Below, one piece after another: positions 51,087-59,822 of a DNA stretch of 64,000 nt. The stretch is from CAYGYG01 sp964354155 (GTDB taxonomy: Bacteria > Hydrothermota > Tepidihabitantia > SM23-42 > CAYGYG01), in NCBI GenBank assembly GCA_964354155.1, contig CAYGYG010000015.1, positions 1 to 64,000 on the forward strand, written 5' to 3'. Under the pieces are notes generated by a model. It saw only the letters and a list, made by a program, of their open reading frames with translations, searched no databases and had not been told where the DNA came from. Each line of letters begins with the position of its first letter. The stretch's first letter is position 1. The position numbers and the translations under genes are program-made.

Positions 51087-51958
51087 ACCAGACCGTTACC
51101 GACGTGAAACTGCCCGGCATTCCCTTGCTCAAGCAGGGCAAAGTCCGCGAGGTCTTTGACTTAGGCTCTGAACTCCTCATCGTTGCCACCGACCGTATTT
51201 CGGCTTTTGATGTCGTGCTCAACCAGGGCATCCCCCAGAAGGGTATGGTTTTGACCCGGCTTTCGTGTTTCTGGTTTGACTTCACGAAAGACATCATCCG
51301 CAATCATCTCATCACCGCCGACGTAGAGCGTTTTCCGGCCAAACTCAAGTTGCACGCCGAGCTGCTCCGGGGACGCTCGATGATCGTCCGCAAGGCCACG
51401 ACAATCCCGATTGAGTGCGTCGTGCGCGGCTTTCTGGCCGGTTCAGCCTGGGAAGAGTACAAGGCGCAGGGCACGATCGGCGGACAAACCTACGCAAACC
51501 TCAAGCAATCGCAGCAGCTTCCCGAGCCCATTTTCACGCCGGCCACCAAGGCGACCAGCGGGCACGACCAGAATATCACGATTGCCGAAGCTGGCCGCAT
51601 CGTGGGCCGGGATCTTGCGACCCGGCTTGAGCAGAAAAGTATTGAAGTATACAAGGCCGTTGCCAAATATGCCTCGGACAAAGGCATTCTCATCGCCGAC
51701 ACCAAGTTCGAATTCGGCCTCGACGGTGACGACGCCATCCTCATCGACGAGATGTTCACGCCGGACTCAAGCCGCTTCTGGGCCAAAGAAGACTACGCGG
51801 TGGGCAAGAGTCCGCCTTCCTTTGACAAGCAGTTCGTCCGGGACTACTTGATCAGCCTCGACTGGAATCGACAGCCGCCCGCGCCCGACCTGCCGCCCGA
51901 AGTCATCCGCAAGACGCAGGAGAAGTACTTAGAAGCGCAGAAGAGGCTGCTGGCTTGA
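51083..51958 (+). CDS. purC: SAICAR synthetase
   Basis: 291 residues. Purine synthesis step joining aspartate to CAIR with ATP. GKVREVFDLGSELLIVATDRISAFDVV, VVRGFLAGSAWEEY, KATSGHDQNI and DTKFEFGLDGDDAILIDEMFTPDSSRFW are all canonical. AAAGGAG lies before its ATG inside cutA. It overlaps lptF by four bases (TTGA). No other pur gene is near. Confidence 0.96.
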   Translation: MNQTVTDVKLPGIPLLKQGKVREVFDLGSELLIVATDRISAFDVVLNQGIPQKGMVLTRLSCFWFDFTKDIIRNHLITADVERFPAKLKLHAELLRGRSMIVRKATTIPIECVVRGFLAGSAWEEYKAQGTIGGQTYANLKQSQQLPEPIFTPATKATSGHDQNITIAEAGRIVGRDLATRLEQKSIEVYKAVAKYASDKGILIADTKFEFGLDGDDAILIDEMFTPDSSRFWAKEDYAVGKSPPSFDKQFVRDYLISLDWNRQPPAPDLPPEVIRKTQEKYLEAQKRLLA

Positions 51959-53205
51959 AGCTCATTGACCGGTACATCCTCAAGGACTTTCTTGGTCCCT
52001 TCGCGGTCTCCACCCTGGCGCTCACTTTCATCCTGCTCATGGACCAGCTCTTCAAGCTGGTGGACCTCATCGTCCGCAAGGGCATCGACATCTGGATTGT
52101 GATCCAGATCTTCTTCTTGAGCCTGCCTTTCGTCATGGCCTTCACCGCGCCGATGGGCGTCCTCATTGCCGCGATCATGGTCTTCGGCCGGCTGTCGAGC
52201 GACAATGAGGTCACCGCCCTCCGCACTCAGGGATTATCCTTTCTCAAGCTCACGACCTGGCCGCTGGTCTTCAACGTGTTGCTCTTTTTCTTTCTCGTCG
52301 TATTCAACAACACCGTCCTCCCCGAGTCGAACCACCGGGTGCGGAATCTCCTGCTTGACGTGTCTTCCAAGAAACCGACCATCCGCCTCCCCGAAGGCGT
52401 CTTCGCCTCGGAATTCCCCGGCTATACGATCTACATCGGGCGCAAGGACGAAAAGACCAACCGGATCTTCGATGTCACCGTTTACGACAACACCAACAAC
52501 ATTTTCATCACCGCGCCGCGCGGCGAGATCGTCGTCTCGCCGGACGAGCGGATCCTGACCTTCGTCCTCTTTGACGGTGAGAATCACGAACTGGTCGAGG
52601 GCGACCGGTACCGCCGGGTCGTCTTTGGCCGCTACGAAATCAACCTGCCCCTCAATACCGAGCTTATTCGCAAGGAACGGCTCTACCGGAGCGACCGGGA
52701 AATGACGTACGGCATGCTCCGCACCAAGGCACTTGACGCCCGGAAAGAGATCAGGTCTCTCAAAACCGAGATCGCCGGCTTAAGATCGCAGATCGCCGAC
52801 GACACCGTGAAGCTGGTCGTGAGGGAAACCGCGAAAATCCGCGTCGAGCAGCGCACTTCGGAACTCCGCTTCAAGTTCAAGCAGTACAATCGCTTTATGG
52901 TTGAGATCTACAAAAAAGTCTCGATTCCTTTCGCCTGCATCATCTTTCTGCTGCTCGGCGCCGGCGTCGGCAACACCCTCCGGCGCGGTGGTATGCTCGG
53001 GGTTCTGATCAGCATCTTGCTCTTTTCTCTGTACTACATTTTAATCCTCGTCGGCGAAGAGCTGGCCGACCGCAATACCTTCTCACCCCTGCTCGGTATG
53101 TGGCTGCCCAATCTGGTGATGTCGATCTTTGCCCTCGATTTTCTCTACCATGCCGAGTATGAACAGAGTTTCATCCTGTCCCGGCTGCGCAAGCGCAAGC
53201 AATGA
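51955..53205 (+). CDS. lptF: LPS export permease LptF-type
   Basis: 416 residues from a TTG overlapping the purC stop. LptF/LptG family: KLIDRYILKDFLGPFAVSTLALTFILLM at the N-terminus, two or three helices (FFLSLPFVMAFTAPMGVLIAA), a periplasmic beta-jellyroll, then a coiled-coil-like stretch (~255-300) and three C-terminal helices. With LptG and the LptB ATPase it extracts lipopolysaccharide from the inner membrane. This supports a Gram-negative envelope. It overlaps lptG by four bases. Confidence 0.92.
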   Translation: MKLIDRYILKDFLGPFAVSTLALTFILLMDQLFKLVDLIVRKGIDIWIVIQIFFLSLPFVMAFTAPMGVLIAAIMVFGRLSSDNEVTALRTQGLSFLKLTTWPLVFNVLLFFFLVVFNNTVLPESNHRVRNLLLDVSSKKPTIRLPEGVFASEFPGYTIYIGRKDEKTNRIFDVTVYDNTNNIFITAPRGEIVVSPDERILTFVLFDGENHELVEGDRYRRVVFGRYEINLPLNTELIRKERLYRSDREMTYGMLRTKALDARKEIRSLKTEIAGLRSQIADDTVKLVVRETAKIRVEQRTSELRFKFKQYNRFMVEIYKKVSIPFACIIFLLLGAGVGNTLRRGGMLGVLISILLFSLYYILILVGEELADRNTFSPLLGMWLPNLVMSIFALDFLYHAEYEQSFILSRLRKRKQ

Positions 53206-54284
53206 AGACCATTGACCGCTTCATCACCCGGGAGTTTACACGGTATTTTGTCTACGCAACGCTGATCCTCGTCTTCTTGTACATCATAATCGATCTCTTC
53301 GAAGACCTGGGCAAGTTTATCGAGAAGAACGTCGCGGTCATTTCCCTGGTCAAGTACTACGCCCTCATCGCCCCTTCCTACACCGTGCTCTTGATGCCGG
53401 TCGCGGGCTTGATGGCGACCTTCCTCGTACTCGGCTTCATGACCCGCTATCGCGAGGTCATCGCCCTGAAGTCGGCCGGCATTTCGGTGTGGCGTCTCTT
53501 TGTCCCGATTCTGGGAATCGGCTTTGCCCTGGTCATCGGTTCGTTTGTCCTGAACGAGGCCGTCACCGTCCGGGCCAATCGGCTGTTTGCCGAGGTCAAA
53601 ACCGTAGAAATCGACAAGCGGCCCAGGCCGAGCCAGCGCATTCGCCGCAACTTCTTCTACTACGGGGAGAATGACCGGATCTTCTACATCCGGCAACTGG
53701 GCGCAACCGAAGGCGAGCTTTTCAATTTCGTCATCTGGGAGCTGGGCGGCGGACAAAAGATCAAGAAACGTCTTGATGCCGATCTGGCAAGGTGGCAGAA
53801 CGCCGCCTGGACCGCGTACCGCGTCACGGTCCGCGAATTCCTGGCCGATACCCTCGAGACGATCACCCGCCACGATTCATTGCGGCTTGAAGACGTAGTC
53901 GAGAAGCCGGTTGATTTCATGAAGGACTTAAAACCGCTTGACCAGACCAATGTCGTGGAACTGGCCGGATTCATCAGGAAAAAAATCAAGGCCGGCGACG
54001 ACGTATCCAAGGAGAAGGTCGAGTTCAACTACCGTATCTCGTTTCCGTTCATCAACTTGATCCTGCTTCTCCTGGGGTTTCCACTCGCGCTCATTCTGCG
54101 CAAGGGCGGCGTGGCCTTCGGTATCGGGCTCGGCCTGATTTTTGCGTTCACCTACTGGGGGATGATTCAGACTTTCCGCGCCTACGGCGTCGCCGGCGTC
54201 GTCGACCCGATTCTTGCCGCCTGGATCCCCAACGCGCTTTTCCTCGCCGCCGGCATCGTCCTGCTCATCACCACCAAAAAGTAA
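53202..54284 (+). CDS. lptG: LPS export permease LptG-type
   Basis: 360 residues, second LptF/G-family permease: MKTIDRFITREFTRYFVYATLILVFLYIIIDLFEDLGKF, YYALIAPSYTVLLMPVAGLMATFLVLGFMTRYREVIALKSAGIS (the coupling helix), a jellyroll, and three C-terminal helices. It heterodimerises with LptF. Last gene of the operon; followed by a repeat-rich gap. The F/G naming of the pair follows gene order and is not certain. Confidence 0.92.
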   Translation: MKTIDRFITREFTRYFVYATLILVFLYIIIDLFEDLGKFIEKNVAVISLVKYYALIAPSYTVLLMPVAGLMATFLVLGFMTRYREVIALKSAGISVWRLFVPILGIGFALVIGSFVLNEAVTVRANRLFAEVKTVEIDKRPRPSQRIRRNFFYYGENDRIFYIRQLGATEGELFNFVIWELGGGQKIKKRLDADLARWQNAAWTAYRVTVREFLADTLETITRHDSLRLEDVVEKPVDFMKDLKPLDQTNVVELAGFIRKKIKAGDDVSKEKVEFNYRISFPFINLILLLLGFPLALILRKGGVAFGIGLGLIFAFTYWGMIQTFRAYGVAGVVDPILAAWIPNALFLAAGIVLLITTKK

Positions 54285-54453
54285 CCCCCTGGGGTCAAAT
54301 CTCCATCAATTGAGTAGCGAGCAGAGGGTAGCAAGTAGAGAGAAGAGGGATTATCGCGCATCCTGTATCGTGGATCGCTCTCTTTCTCGCCACAGTTGCG
54401 TCATTCCACCACTCCATCATTCCATTATTCCAATCTTCATAGCTCCATCGCTT

Positions 54454-54518
54454 GATCGCTTAATTGCTCGATTGCCCAATTGCCTGATTGCTAAATTGCT
54501 TAATTGCTTGATTGCTAT
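54454..54518. repeat. Octamer tandem repeat ATTGCYNN
   Basis: Seven units of exactly 8 bp (ATTGCTCG, ATTGCCCA, ATTGCCTG, ATTGCTAA, ATTGCTTA, ATTGCTTG, ATTGCTAT), preceded by a decayed unit. The first five bases are constant, position 6 is C or T, the last two vary. Less regular repeats of ATTCC/ATCATT type precede it from 54410. It lies in the 288-base gap between lptG and ddl, which otherwise holds only the ddl promoter. Confidence 0.75.
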
Positions 54519-54531
54519 TCCCCTTGCCCCC

Positions 54532-54559
54532 TTGACATCGACTCGAATCTGCGTAAGAT
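54532..54559 (+). promoter_or_regulatory. Promoter of ddl
   Basis: TTGACA, 16-base spacer, TAAGAT, 13 bases before the ATG. Confidence 0.7.
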
Positions 54560-54572
54560 TACTTGGCGAGCA

Positions 54573-55676
54573 ATGAAAAAGAGAATCCGCGTCGGCATCC
54601 TGTTTGGCGGCCGGTCCGCTGAGCACGAGGTCTCTCTCCAATCGGCTAAAAATGTCATTGATGCCATTGACAAGAAAAAATACGAGGTCGTTTTGATCGG
54701 CATCGACAAAGCAGGTATCTGGCGGATCGGCGGACCTTCCCGTTTCATCCTCAATGCCGCGAATCCCAAGCTGGTCAAGCTGAATCGTCTCAGTGAGGGC
54801 CTGGCCCTGGTCCCCGGCGACCGAACGAGGCAGCTGGTCAAGATAACGCAGCACGAGCCGGTGCCGCCGATTGATGTCATCTTCCCCATTCTGCACGGGC
54901 CGTTCGGCGAGGATGGCACGGTTCAAGGCCTGCTCAAAATGGCGGACCTGCCGTTTGTCGGAGCCAGTGTCTTGGGCTCGGCGGTCGGCATGGACAAGGA
55001 TGTAATGAAGCGGCTCTTGCGCGACGCGAAAATCCCGACCCCCAATTTTGTCGTGCTGCAGCGCGCCGAGCTGGCGTCGGTCGATTTCCGTGACGTGGCC
55101 CGGAAAATCGGCCTGCCCTGCTTCGTCAAACCAGCCAATCTCGGCTCATCGGTCGGCATTAGCAAGGTAAAACGAGCGGCCGATTTCAAGAAGGCGATCG
55201 GTGACGCCTTCGAATATGACCGCAAGATAATCATCGAGGAGTACATCGCAGGCCGCGAGCTGGAATGCTCGGTCCTGGGCAATGAAAACCCGCTGGCCTC
55301 GGTGCCCGGGGAGGTTATTCCCCAGCACGAGTTCTATTCCTACGACGCCAAGTATATCGACGAGAACGGCGCCGTCTTCAAAGTGCCCGCCGAACTGCCC
55401 CCGCCGACAACCAAGGCGGTTCAGGAGCTCGCCGTCAAAACCTTCAAGGCGCTGTGCTGCGAGGGCATGGCCCGGGTCGACTTTTTTCTGCGCGACAACC
55501 GGGAGTTGTTCGTCAATGAACTCAACACCATCCCGGGCTTCACCAAGATCAGCATGTACCCGAAACTGTGGGAGGCCACCGGTATTTCGTACGGCCGGCT
55601 GATCGACCGTCTGATTCAACTGGCGCTTGACCGCCACAAGAAAGAAAAAAGGCTGAAGACTTCCTACCACCCGTAG
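54573..55676 (+). CDS. ddl: D-alanine--D-alanine ligase
   Basis: 367 residues. Makes the D-Ala-D-Ala dipeptide for peptidoglycan. N-terminal RVGILFGGRSAEHEVSLQSA, ILHGPFGEDGTVQGLL, the ATP-grasp region FVKPANLGSSVGISK, EEYIAGRELECSVLGN, and the C-terminal FVNELNTIPGFTKISMYPKLW are canonical. The ATG is placed just after the promoter. The serine/tyrosine choice typical for D-Ala (not D-lactate) ligases cannot be judged fully. Stands alone. Confidence 0.95.
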   Translation: MKKRIRVGILFGGRSAEHEVSLQSAKNVIDAIDKKKYEVVLIGIDKAGIWRIGGPSRFILNAANPKLVKLNRLSEGLALVPGDRTRQLVKITQHEPVPPIDVIFPILHGPFGEDGTVQGLLKMADLPFVGASVLGSAVGMDKDVMKRLLRDAKIPTPNFVVLQRAELASVDFRDVARKIGLPCFVKPANLGSSVGISKVKRAADFKKAIGDAFEYDRKIIIEEYIAGRELECSVLGNENPLASVPGEVIPQHEFYSYDAKYIDENGAVFKVPAELPPPTTKAVQELAVKTFKALCCEGMARVDFFLRDNRELFVNELNTIPGFTKISMYPKLWEATGISYGRLIDRLIQLALDRHKKEKRLKTSYHP

Positions 55677-55718
55677 CCGGATCGGTCACATAATCCGCTT
55701 GCCGCCGTCTGATTGCCC

Positions 55719-55746
55719 TTGATTTCAGATGATTTTCGCCGATAAT
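55719..55746 (+). promoter_or_regulatory. Promoter of GT39-like gene (leaderless)
   Basis: TTGATT, 16-base spacer, GATAAT, five bases before the ATG. Confidence 0.6.
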
Positions 55747-55751
55747 ACCCC

Positions 55752-57137
55752 ATGGGGCGACACCGCCTATTCCACCCGGTTTTGATTGCTGCCCTCTGCC
55801 TGGCCTCGCGCCTTACCTTCTTTGTTCTCGTGCGGTCATGGGACGAGGGCGTCGCGCCCCGGCTGATTGCGAGCGACTACATCGGATACCATCGCCTCGC
55901 CCTCGGTGTTATCGAAAACCACCGCTTTGCCTGCGATCCGGCCGGACCACCCGAAGCACTGCGAACCCCTGGCTATCCGGCCTTCGTCGCCGTCGGCTAT
56001 GCTCTCTTCGGCCAGAAACTCTCGCTCATCATCCTCGGGCAGATCTTACTCGACACCATGACCGCGCTCCTTCTTTTTTTCACCATAACCGGCGTGCTCG
56101 GACCATCGATCGGCTTCGGCTCGGCCCTCATCTACGCGATCGATCCATTCGTCGTCCTCTTTGCCAACTCGCTCGGCAGCGAAACGCTGTTCATCTTCTC
56201 GCTCGCCGGCGGATTTTACTTGTTGACGCGGGGTTGTCGGCTCGAACCCGACCGGCATCCCGCCCTCAAGCTGGGCGCCGCGGCGGTCGCCTTCGGCCTG
56301 GCCGCGCTGACGAGGCCCATTGCGTTTTACCTGGCGCCCCTCGTCACCGTCGTCATCTTGATCCGATACCGGGGTCAAGCCTGGCGCGCCGCCAAACTCG
56401 CGCTGCTGTTCGTGCTCTTCTTCCTCGTCACGGTTGTGCCCTGGATGATCCGAAACTACTCAACCTTCAAATCCTTCAGCCTGTCGACATCCAGTTCGTA
56501 CAATTTCCTCTTCCTGTATGCACTCGAAGGCGAGATGGAGCGGCTCCACCAGGGACCGGAATCGGTCAGCGAATCGCTGACGCGCGAGGTCGACCGCCTT
56601 ATCGTCCGGACCGGTGAAGATCCGGGCCGGCTCAACGAATTCGAGAAGGCCCGGTATTGGCAGCAGCTGGCCTGGCGTAAGTTGACGGCAAGCCCGGGTA
56701 TTACCGTCAAACATTATTTCCTTGGCATCTTCCGCTTCTTCTTCAGCGTTGAGACCGAGTATTATGCCCATCTTCTGAACCTGCCCCGGAGCGCGGTTCA
56801 GTTCACACCCAGGGTCTACCCGGGTGTTGTCAGTATGGTCCAGGCCTGGTTTGCCCGTAAACCGAAAGCGCAGATCGTACTTGGGCTTGGCCTGGGGCTG
56901 TATCTTATTGCGACTTACTCGCTTGGCCTGGCCGGCCTCTTCACCGGCTGGACCCCGGAGCGCAGTTGGTTCCTCGGTACCGCCCTGCTCGTTACCCTGT
57001 ATTTCATTGGCATCACGGGAACCGTGGGTGATTCCCGACTGAGGATGCCCGCGGTTCCTTTCTATCTTTGCTTTATCGGTATCGCTCTGTCAAGGATACT
57101 CAACCGGCGTGACCGGCGAGGGTGCACTGCGGCCTAG
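55752..57137 (+). CDS. Polytopic glycosyltransferase of the PMT/ArnT (GT39/GT83-like) type
   Basis: 461 residues with about 11 membrane helices. After the first helix comes an acidic loop (ASDYIGYHRLALGVIENHRF) and then LRTPGYPAFVAVGYALFG, the hallmark of lipid-linked-sugar glycosyltransferases of this superfamily. Later helices include LLFVLFFLVTVVPWMIRNY. It would transfer a sugar from a polyprenyl-phosphate donor at the outer face of the inner membrane; donor and acceptor are unknown. Leaderless, single gene, followed by a large inverted repeat. Confidence 0.85.
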   Translation: MGRHRLFHPVLIAALCLASRLTFFVLVRSWDEGVAPRLIASDYIGYHRLALGVIENHRFACDPAGPPEALRTPGYPAFVAVGYALFGQKLSLIILGQILLDTMTALLLFFTITGVLGPSIGFGSALIYAIDPFVVLFANSLGSETLFIFSLAGGFYLLTRGCRLEPDRHPALKLGAAAVAFGLAALTRPIAFYLAPLVTVVILIRYRGQAWRAAKLALLFVLFFLVTVVPWMIRNYSTFKSFSLSTSSSYNFLFLYALEGEMERLHQGPESVSESLTREVDRLIVRTGEDPGRLNEFEKARYWQQLAWRKLTASPGITVKHYFLGIFRFFFSVETEYYAHLLNLPRSAVQFTPRVYPGVVSMVQAWFARKPKAQIVLGLGLGLYLIATYSLGLAGLFTGWTPERSWFLGTALLVTLYFIGITGTVGDSRLRMPAVPFYLCFIGIALSRILNRRDRRGCTAA

Positions 57138-57192
57138 TGCCGCACCAACTTTTTTCACCTAAAAATGCTTTGCCGCTTTGTGGTGCGGCACT
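57136..57192. terminator. 12-bp inverted repeat between convergent genes
   Basis: AGTGCCGCACCA and TGGTGCGGCACT, perfectly complementary, separated by 33 bases that contain T- and A-runs; it begins at the glycosyltransferase stop. Probably a bidirectional terminator or a dispersed palindrome. Confidence 0.55.
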
Positions 57193-57227
57193 TCCGCTAG
57201 GGGGTAGGCCCCCCTTCGGCGCTCGTC

Positions 57228-57860
57228 CTACGCACCTTTCGAGAAAATCACCCGCCGGCCCGTGAAGTGGATGATTTCGTTGTATATCGCCTCGAAGTCT
57301 TTGGGATTGTTGACGAAATCAAGGTTCTCGGTGTTGACGATCAGAAGCGGCGCGTCGTTGTACTGAAAGAAGAATGAATTGTAGGCATCGGACAGCTGCG
57401 CCAGATACTCGTAAGAGAGTTCGCGCTCGAAGACCCGGTCTCGCTTGCGAATCCGCGTAATCAAGGTCTCCGGCGCCGCCTGGAGATAGATGACCAGACC
57501 CGGGCTGGGGATATCGGTTTTCAACACCTGGAATATCTTTTCATAGAGGCCGAGCTCGGGTTCAGTCAGGTTCACGTAAGCAAATATCCGGTCCTTCAGA
57601 AACATGTAGTCGGATACGATTCGGGACTGGAAAAGGTCCGCCTGGGCGATGGTCGTTTGCTGCTTGTGACGGGAAAGCAGGAAATAGATCTGGGTCGGAA
57701 ACGCGAAGCGCTTGACGTCCCGGTAGAAGTTGGGCAGGAAAGGATTCTCCTCGACCTCTTCCAGCACCAGCCGCGCGTTCATTTTCTTGGCCAGGGCCGT
57801 GGCCAGAGTCGTCTTGCCCGCTCCGATGACGCCTTCAATCGCTATGTACTTGAATTCCAT
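57228..57860 (-). CDS. Deoxynucleoside kinase family protein
   Basis: 210 residues. Walker A is AIEGVIGAGKTTLATALA; a catalytic Glu region follows (LVLEEVEENPFL). IVSDYMFLKDRIFAYVNL replaces the usual D-R-S/Y motif, and the lid is RIRKRDRVFERELSYEYL. It phosphorylates deoxynucleosides for salvage; the base preference is not predictable. It overlaps folK by 26 bases and is the last gene of the operon with PorX and the kinase. Confidence 0.9.
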   Translation of the reverse strand: MEFKYIAIEGVIGAGKTTLATALAKKMNARLVLEEVEENPFLPNFYRDVKRFAFPTQIYFLLSRHKQQTTIAQADLFQSRIVSDYMFLKDRIFAYVNLTEPELGLYEKIFQVLKTDIPSPGLVIYLQAAPETLITRIRKRDRVFERELSYEYLAQLSDAYNSFFFQYNDAPLLIVNTENLDFVNNPKDFEAIYNEIIHFTGRRVIFSKGA

Positions 57861-58317
57861 CGCAATCTACCCCGCGTAACATCTCGCTGACCGTCTTGCC
57901 GTTCACCGGATGGACGTAATCCGGCGCGATTCGGGACAGCGGCACCAGCACAAAACCGCGCACCGCCAGGCACGGATGTGGAATCCTCAGATCCGGCCCC
58001 TCCAACACATACTCGCCGCAGGCAAGAATGTCAAGATCAATCGGTCTCGGCGCCGACCAGCCATGCCCCCTGCGTCCCATCGCCCGTTCGATCTTTTGCA
58101 GCCGGCGCAGCAAAACGTCCGGCTCCATGTCCACCTCGACCTCAACGACTTGATTCAGGTACGGCGGCTGGTCGGTATCGCCCCAGGCCGGTGTCTCGTA
58201 TACCGGCGAGGCCTTGATGATGCGAATCGACGGTCCATTCATCAGGCTTCTCGCCTTCTCCAGATTGGCCGCCCGGTCGCCCTCATTAGATCCCAGCCCG
58301 ACGTAGACTCGTTTCAC
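57835..58317 (-). CDS. folK: 6-hydroxymethyl-7,8-dihydropterin pyrophosphokinase
   Basis: 160 residues. Transfers pyrophosphate from ATP to the pterin in folate synthesis. VYVGLGSNEGDRAANLEKA, SPVYETPAWG, YLNQVVEVEVDMEPDVLL, then RRGHGWSAPRPIDLDILACG with the magnesium Asp pair, and IPHPCLAVRGFVLVPLSRIAPD are canonical. It overlaps the PorX-type gene (ATGA) and the dNK gene. Confidence 0.96.
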   Translation of the reverse strand: MKRVYVGLGSNEGDRAANLEKARSLMNGPSIRIIKASPVYETPAWGDTDQPPYLNQVVEVEVDMEPDVLLRRLQKIERAMGRRGHGWSAPRPIDLDILACGEYVLEGPDLRIPHPCLAVRGFVLVPLSRIAPDYVHPVNGKTVSEMLRGVDCDGIQVHSD

Positions 58318-59822
58318 CGCGGTTTGAGCACTCCGAAAGGCAGGATCATCTCTTCCATTGATATCCCGCCGTGCTGGAGCGTAAATTTGAATTCCCGTTC
58401 GTACTCGCTCGGCTTGGTCGGATAGATAAAGTAGTAGTCCTCGCGCGCGATCAGAAAACGGACCGAGACGCTTTCCGAAGGTAGCATGAAATCGGCCGGG
58501 TTCTCCAGGATAACGGCGCCGCGCGGGTCGCTGCGCAGTGCCGGACCATACTTATATCTCAAGTTCGATGAAATCTCGCGGCCACCGTAGACGAGCACCG
58601 GTCGCTTGACCCGGATAAAACCATGATCACTGGTCAGAATGACGCGCCGTTTCTTCGCCGCCAGCTTCTTGAACACTTCAAAGAGCGGTGAAGTCGGAAA
58701 CCAGAAGGCCACGAGATTGAGGAAAATCCGCTCGTCATTGAGCAGTCCCTTCATATTCTCCCGGCCCGGAATCGAATGGATCAGGATATCAAGGAAGTTG
58801 ACGATATAGACCGTAATATCGGCTTCCCGGGCCACGACCGTGTTGATCGACTTGCTGATGTCACTGAGCGAAACGACCTTGTGAAACTGCACCTGTTTCT
58901 TTTCATAGCCGAGCCGCTTGAGCTGTTCCAAGAGCAGCTCCTTCTCAAACCGGTTTTGCCCGCGTTCTTCAAAGGTCCAGTAGGTCGGGAACTTGGTGAT
59001 GATCTCCAGCGGCAAGAGCCCGGACATGAGAGCGTTGCGCGAATACGGCGTCGCGGTCGGCAGGATTGAATAGTAGAAGTCGGTCGAGACGTCGAAGTGG
59101 TCGCGAAGGTAGGGTAGAATCTTGATATACTGGTCGAGCCTCAGTGAATCGAGGATGAACAGAAAGATCGGCCCCTCGCGCAGATAGGGCACAACCACCG
59201 TTTCAAGGAACTTATGCGAGAATATCGGCCCCTCTTGCAGTAGGTTCCGGTAGTTCTTCTCGATGTACTTGTTGAAAGCCCCGTCGGCCTCGGCTTTCCG
59301 GGCATCGTGAATCTCCCTCAAGCTCTGGTCGCCGATCTCGAGCATCTTCAAGTCCCAGGCGACCTGCTTTTCGTAGTAACTGGCCCAGCCCCGGGACGTG
59401 CCTGGCAGCTCGATATCACGCATCTCCTGGGAATAGTCCTGAAGCATTCCTTTTTCGATGAGCTGGCGCCGTTTGAGGGTCCGGTTCAATACCGACATAA
59501 TCTGGTTGAAACTGAACGGCTTGGTTATGTAATCATCCACCCAATCGCTGTACGCCCGTTCCATCAACTCCTGTTCCTCGCTCTTGGTGATCATCACTAC
59601 CAACTGCTGCGGGTTCTTGCCCTTGATCTTCTTGAGCACCTCGAGCCCGTCAATCCCCGGCATTATTTCATCCAGGAAGACGATGTCAAACGACTCTTTT
59701 CGCAGCAAACTCAATCCGTCTTCGCCGGAAGCCGACGGCGTCACTTTGTAACCTTCCTGATTCAACAGATAGATAAACGGCTTCATCAAGTCGACCTCAT
59801 CATCGATCCAGAGAATTCTCAT
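58314..59822 (-). CDS. porX: PorX-type response regulator: receiver plus PglZ/alkaline-phosphatase-like domain
   Basis: 502 residues. The receiver domain is at ~1-120, with the acidic pocket ILWIDDEVD, phospho-acceptor Asp51 (VFLDEIMPG) and Lys in YITKPF. After a helical linker comes a PglZ-type domain of the alkaline phosphatase superfamily: FLFILDSLRLDQY, the nucleophile region TPYSRNALMSG, and the metal site ILTSDHGF. This plan defines PorX, which in Porphyromonas gingivalis controls type IX secretion and whose effector domain cleaves oligonucleotides. The window's two proteins with type IX-like tails support the same role. It is coupled to the histidine kinase gene by a 4-base overlap. 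Confidence 0.92.
   Translation of the reverse strand: MRILWIDDEVDLMKPFIYLLNQEGYKVTPSASGEDGLSLLRKESFDIVFLDEIMPGIDGLEVLKKIKGKNPQQLVVMITKSEEQELMERAYSDWVDDYITKPFSFNQIMSVLNRTLKRRQLIEKGMLQDYSQEMRDIELPGTSRGWASYYEKQVAWDLKMLEIGDQSLREIHDARKAEADGAFNKYIEKNYRNLLQEGPIFSHKFLETVVVPYLREGPIFLFILDSLRLDQYIKILPYLRDHFDVSTDFYYSILPTATPYSRNALMSGLLPLEIITKFPTYWTFEERGQNRFEKELLLEQLKRLGYEKKQVQFHKVVSLSDISKSINTVVAREADITVYIVNFLDILIHSIPGRENMKGLLNDERIFLNLVAFWFPTSPLFEVFKKLAAKKRRVILTSDHGFIRVKRPVLVYGGREISSNLRYKYGPALRSDPRGAVILENPADFMLPSESVSVRFLIAREDYYFIYPTKPSEYEREFKFTLQHGGISMEEMILPFGVLKPR

Noticed and set aside
54454..54518. Possible CRISPR array
   Set aside because: Units are 8 bp without spacers and no cas gene is present; it is a simple tandem repeat.
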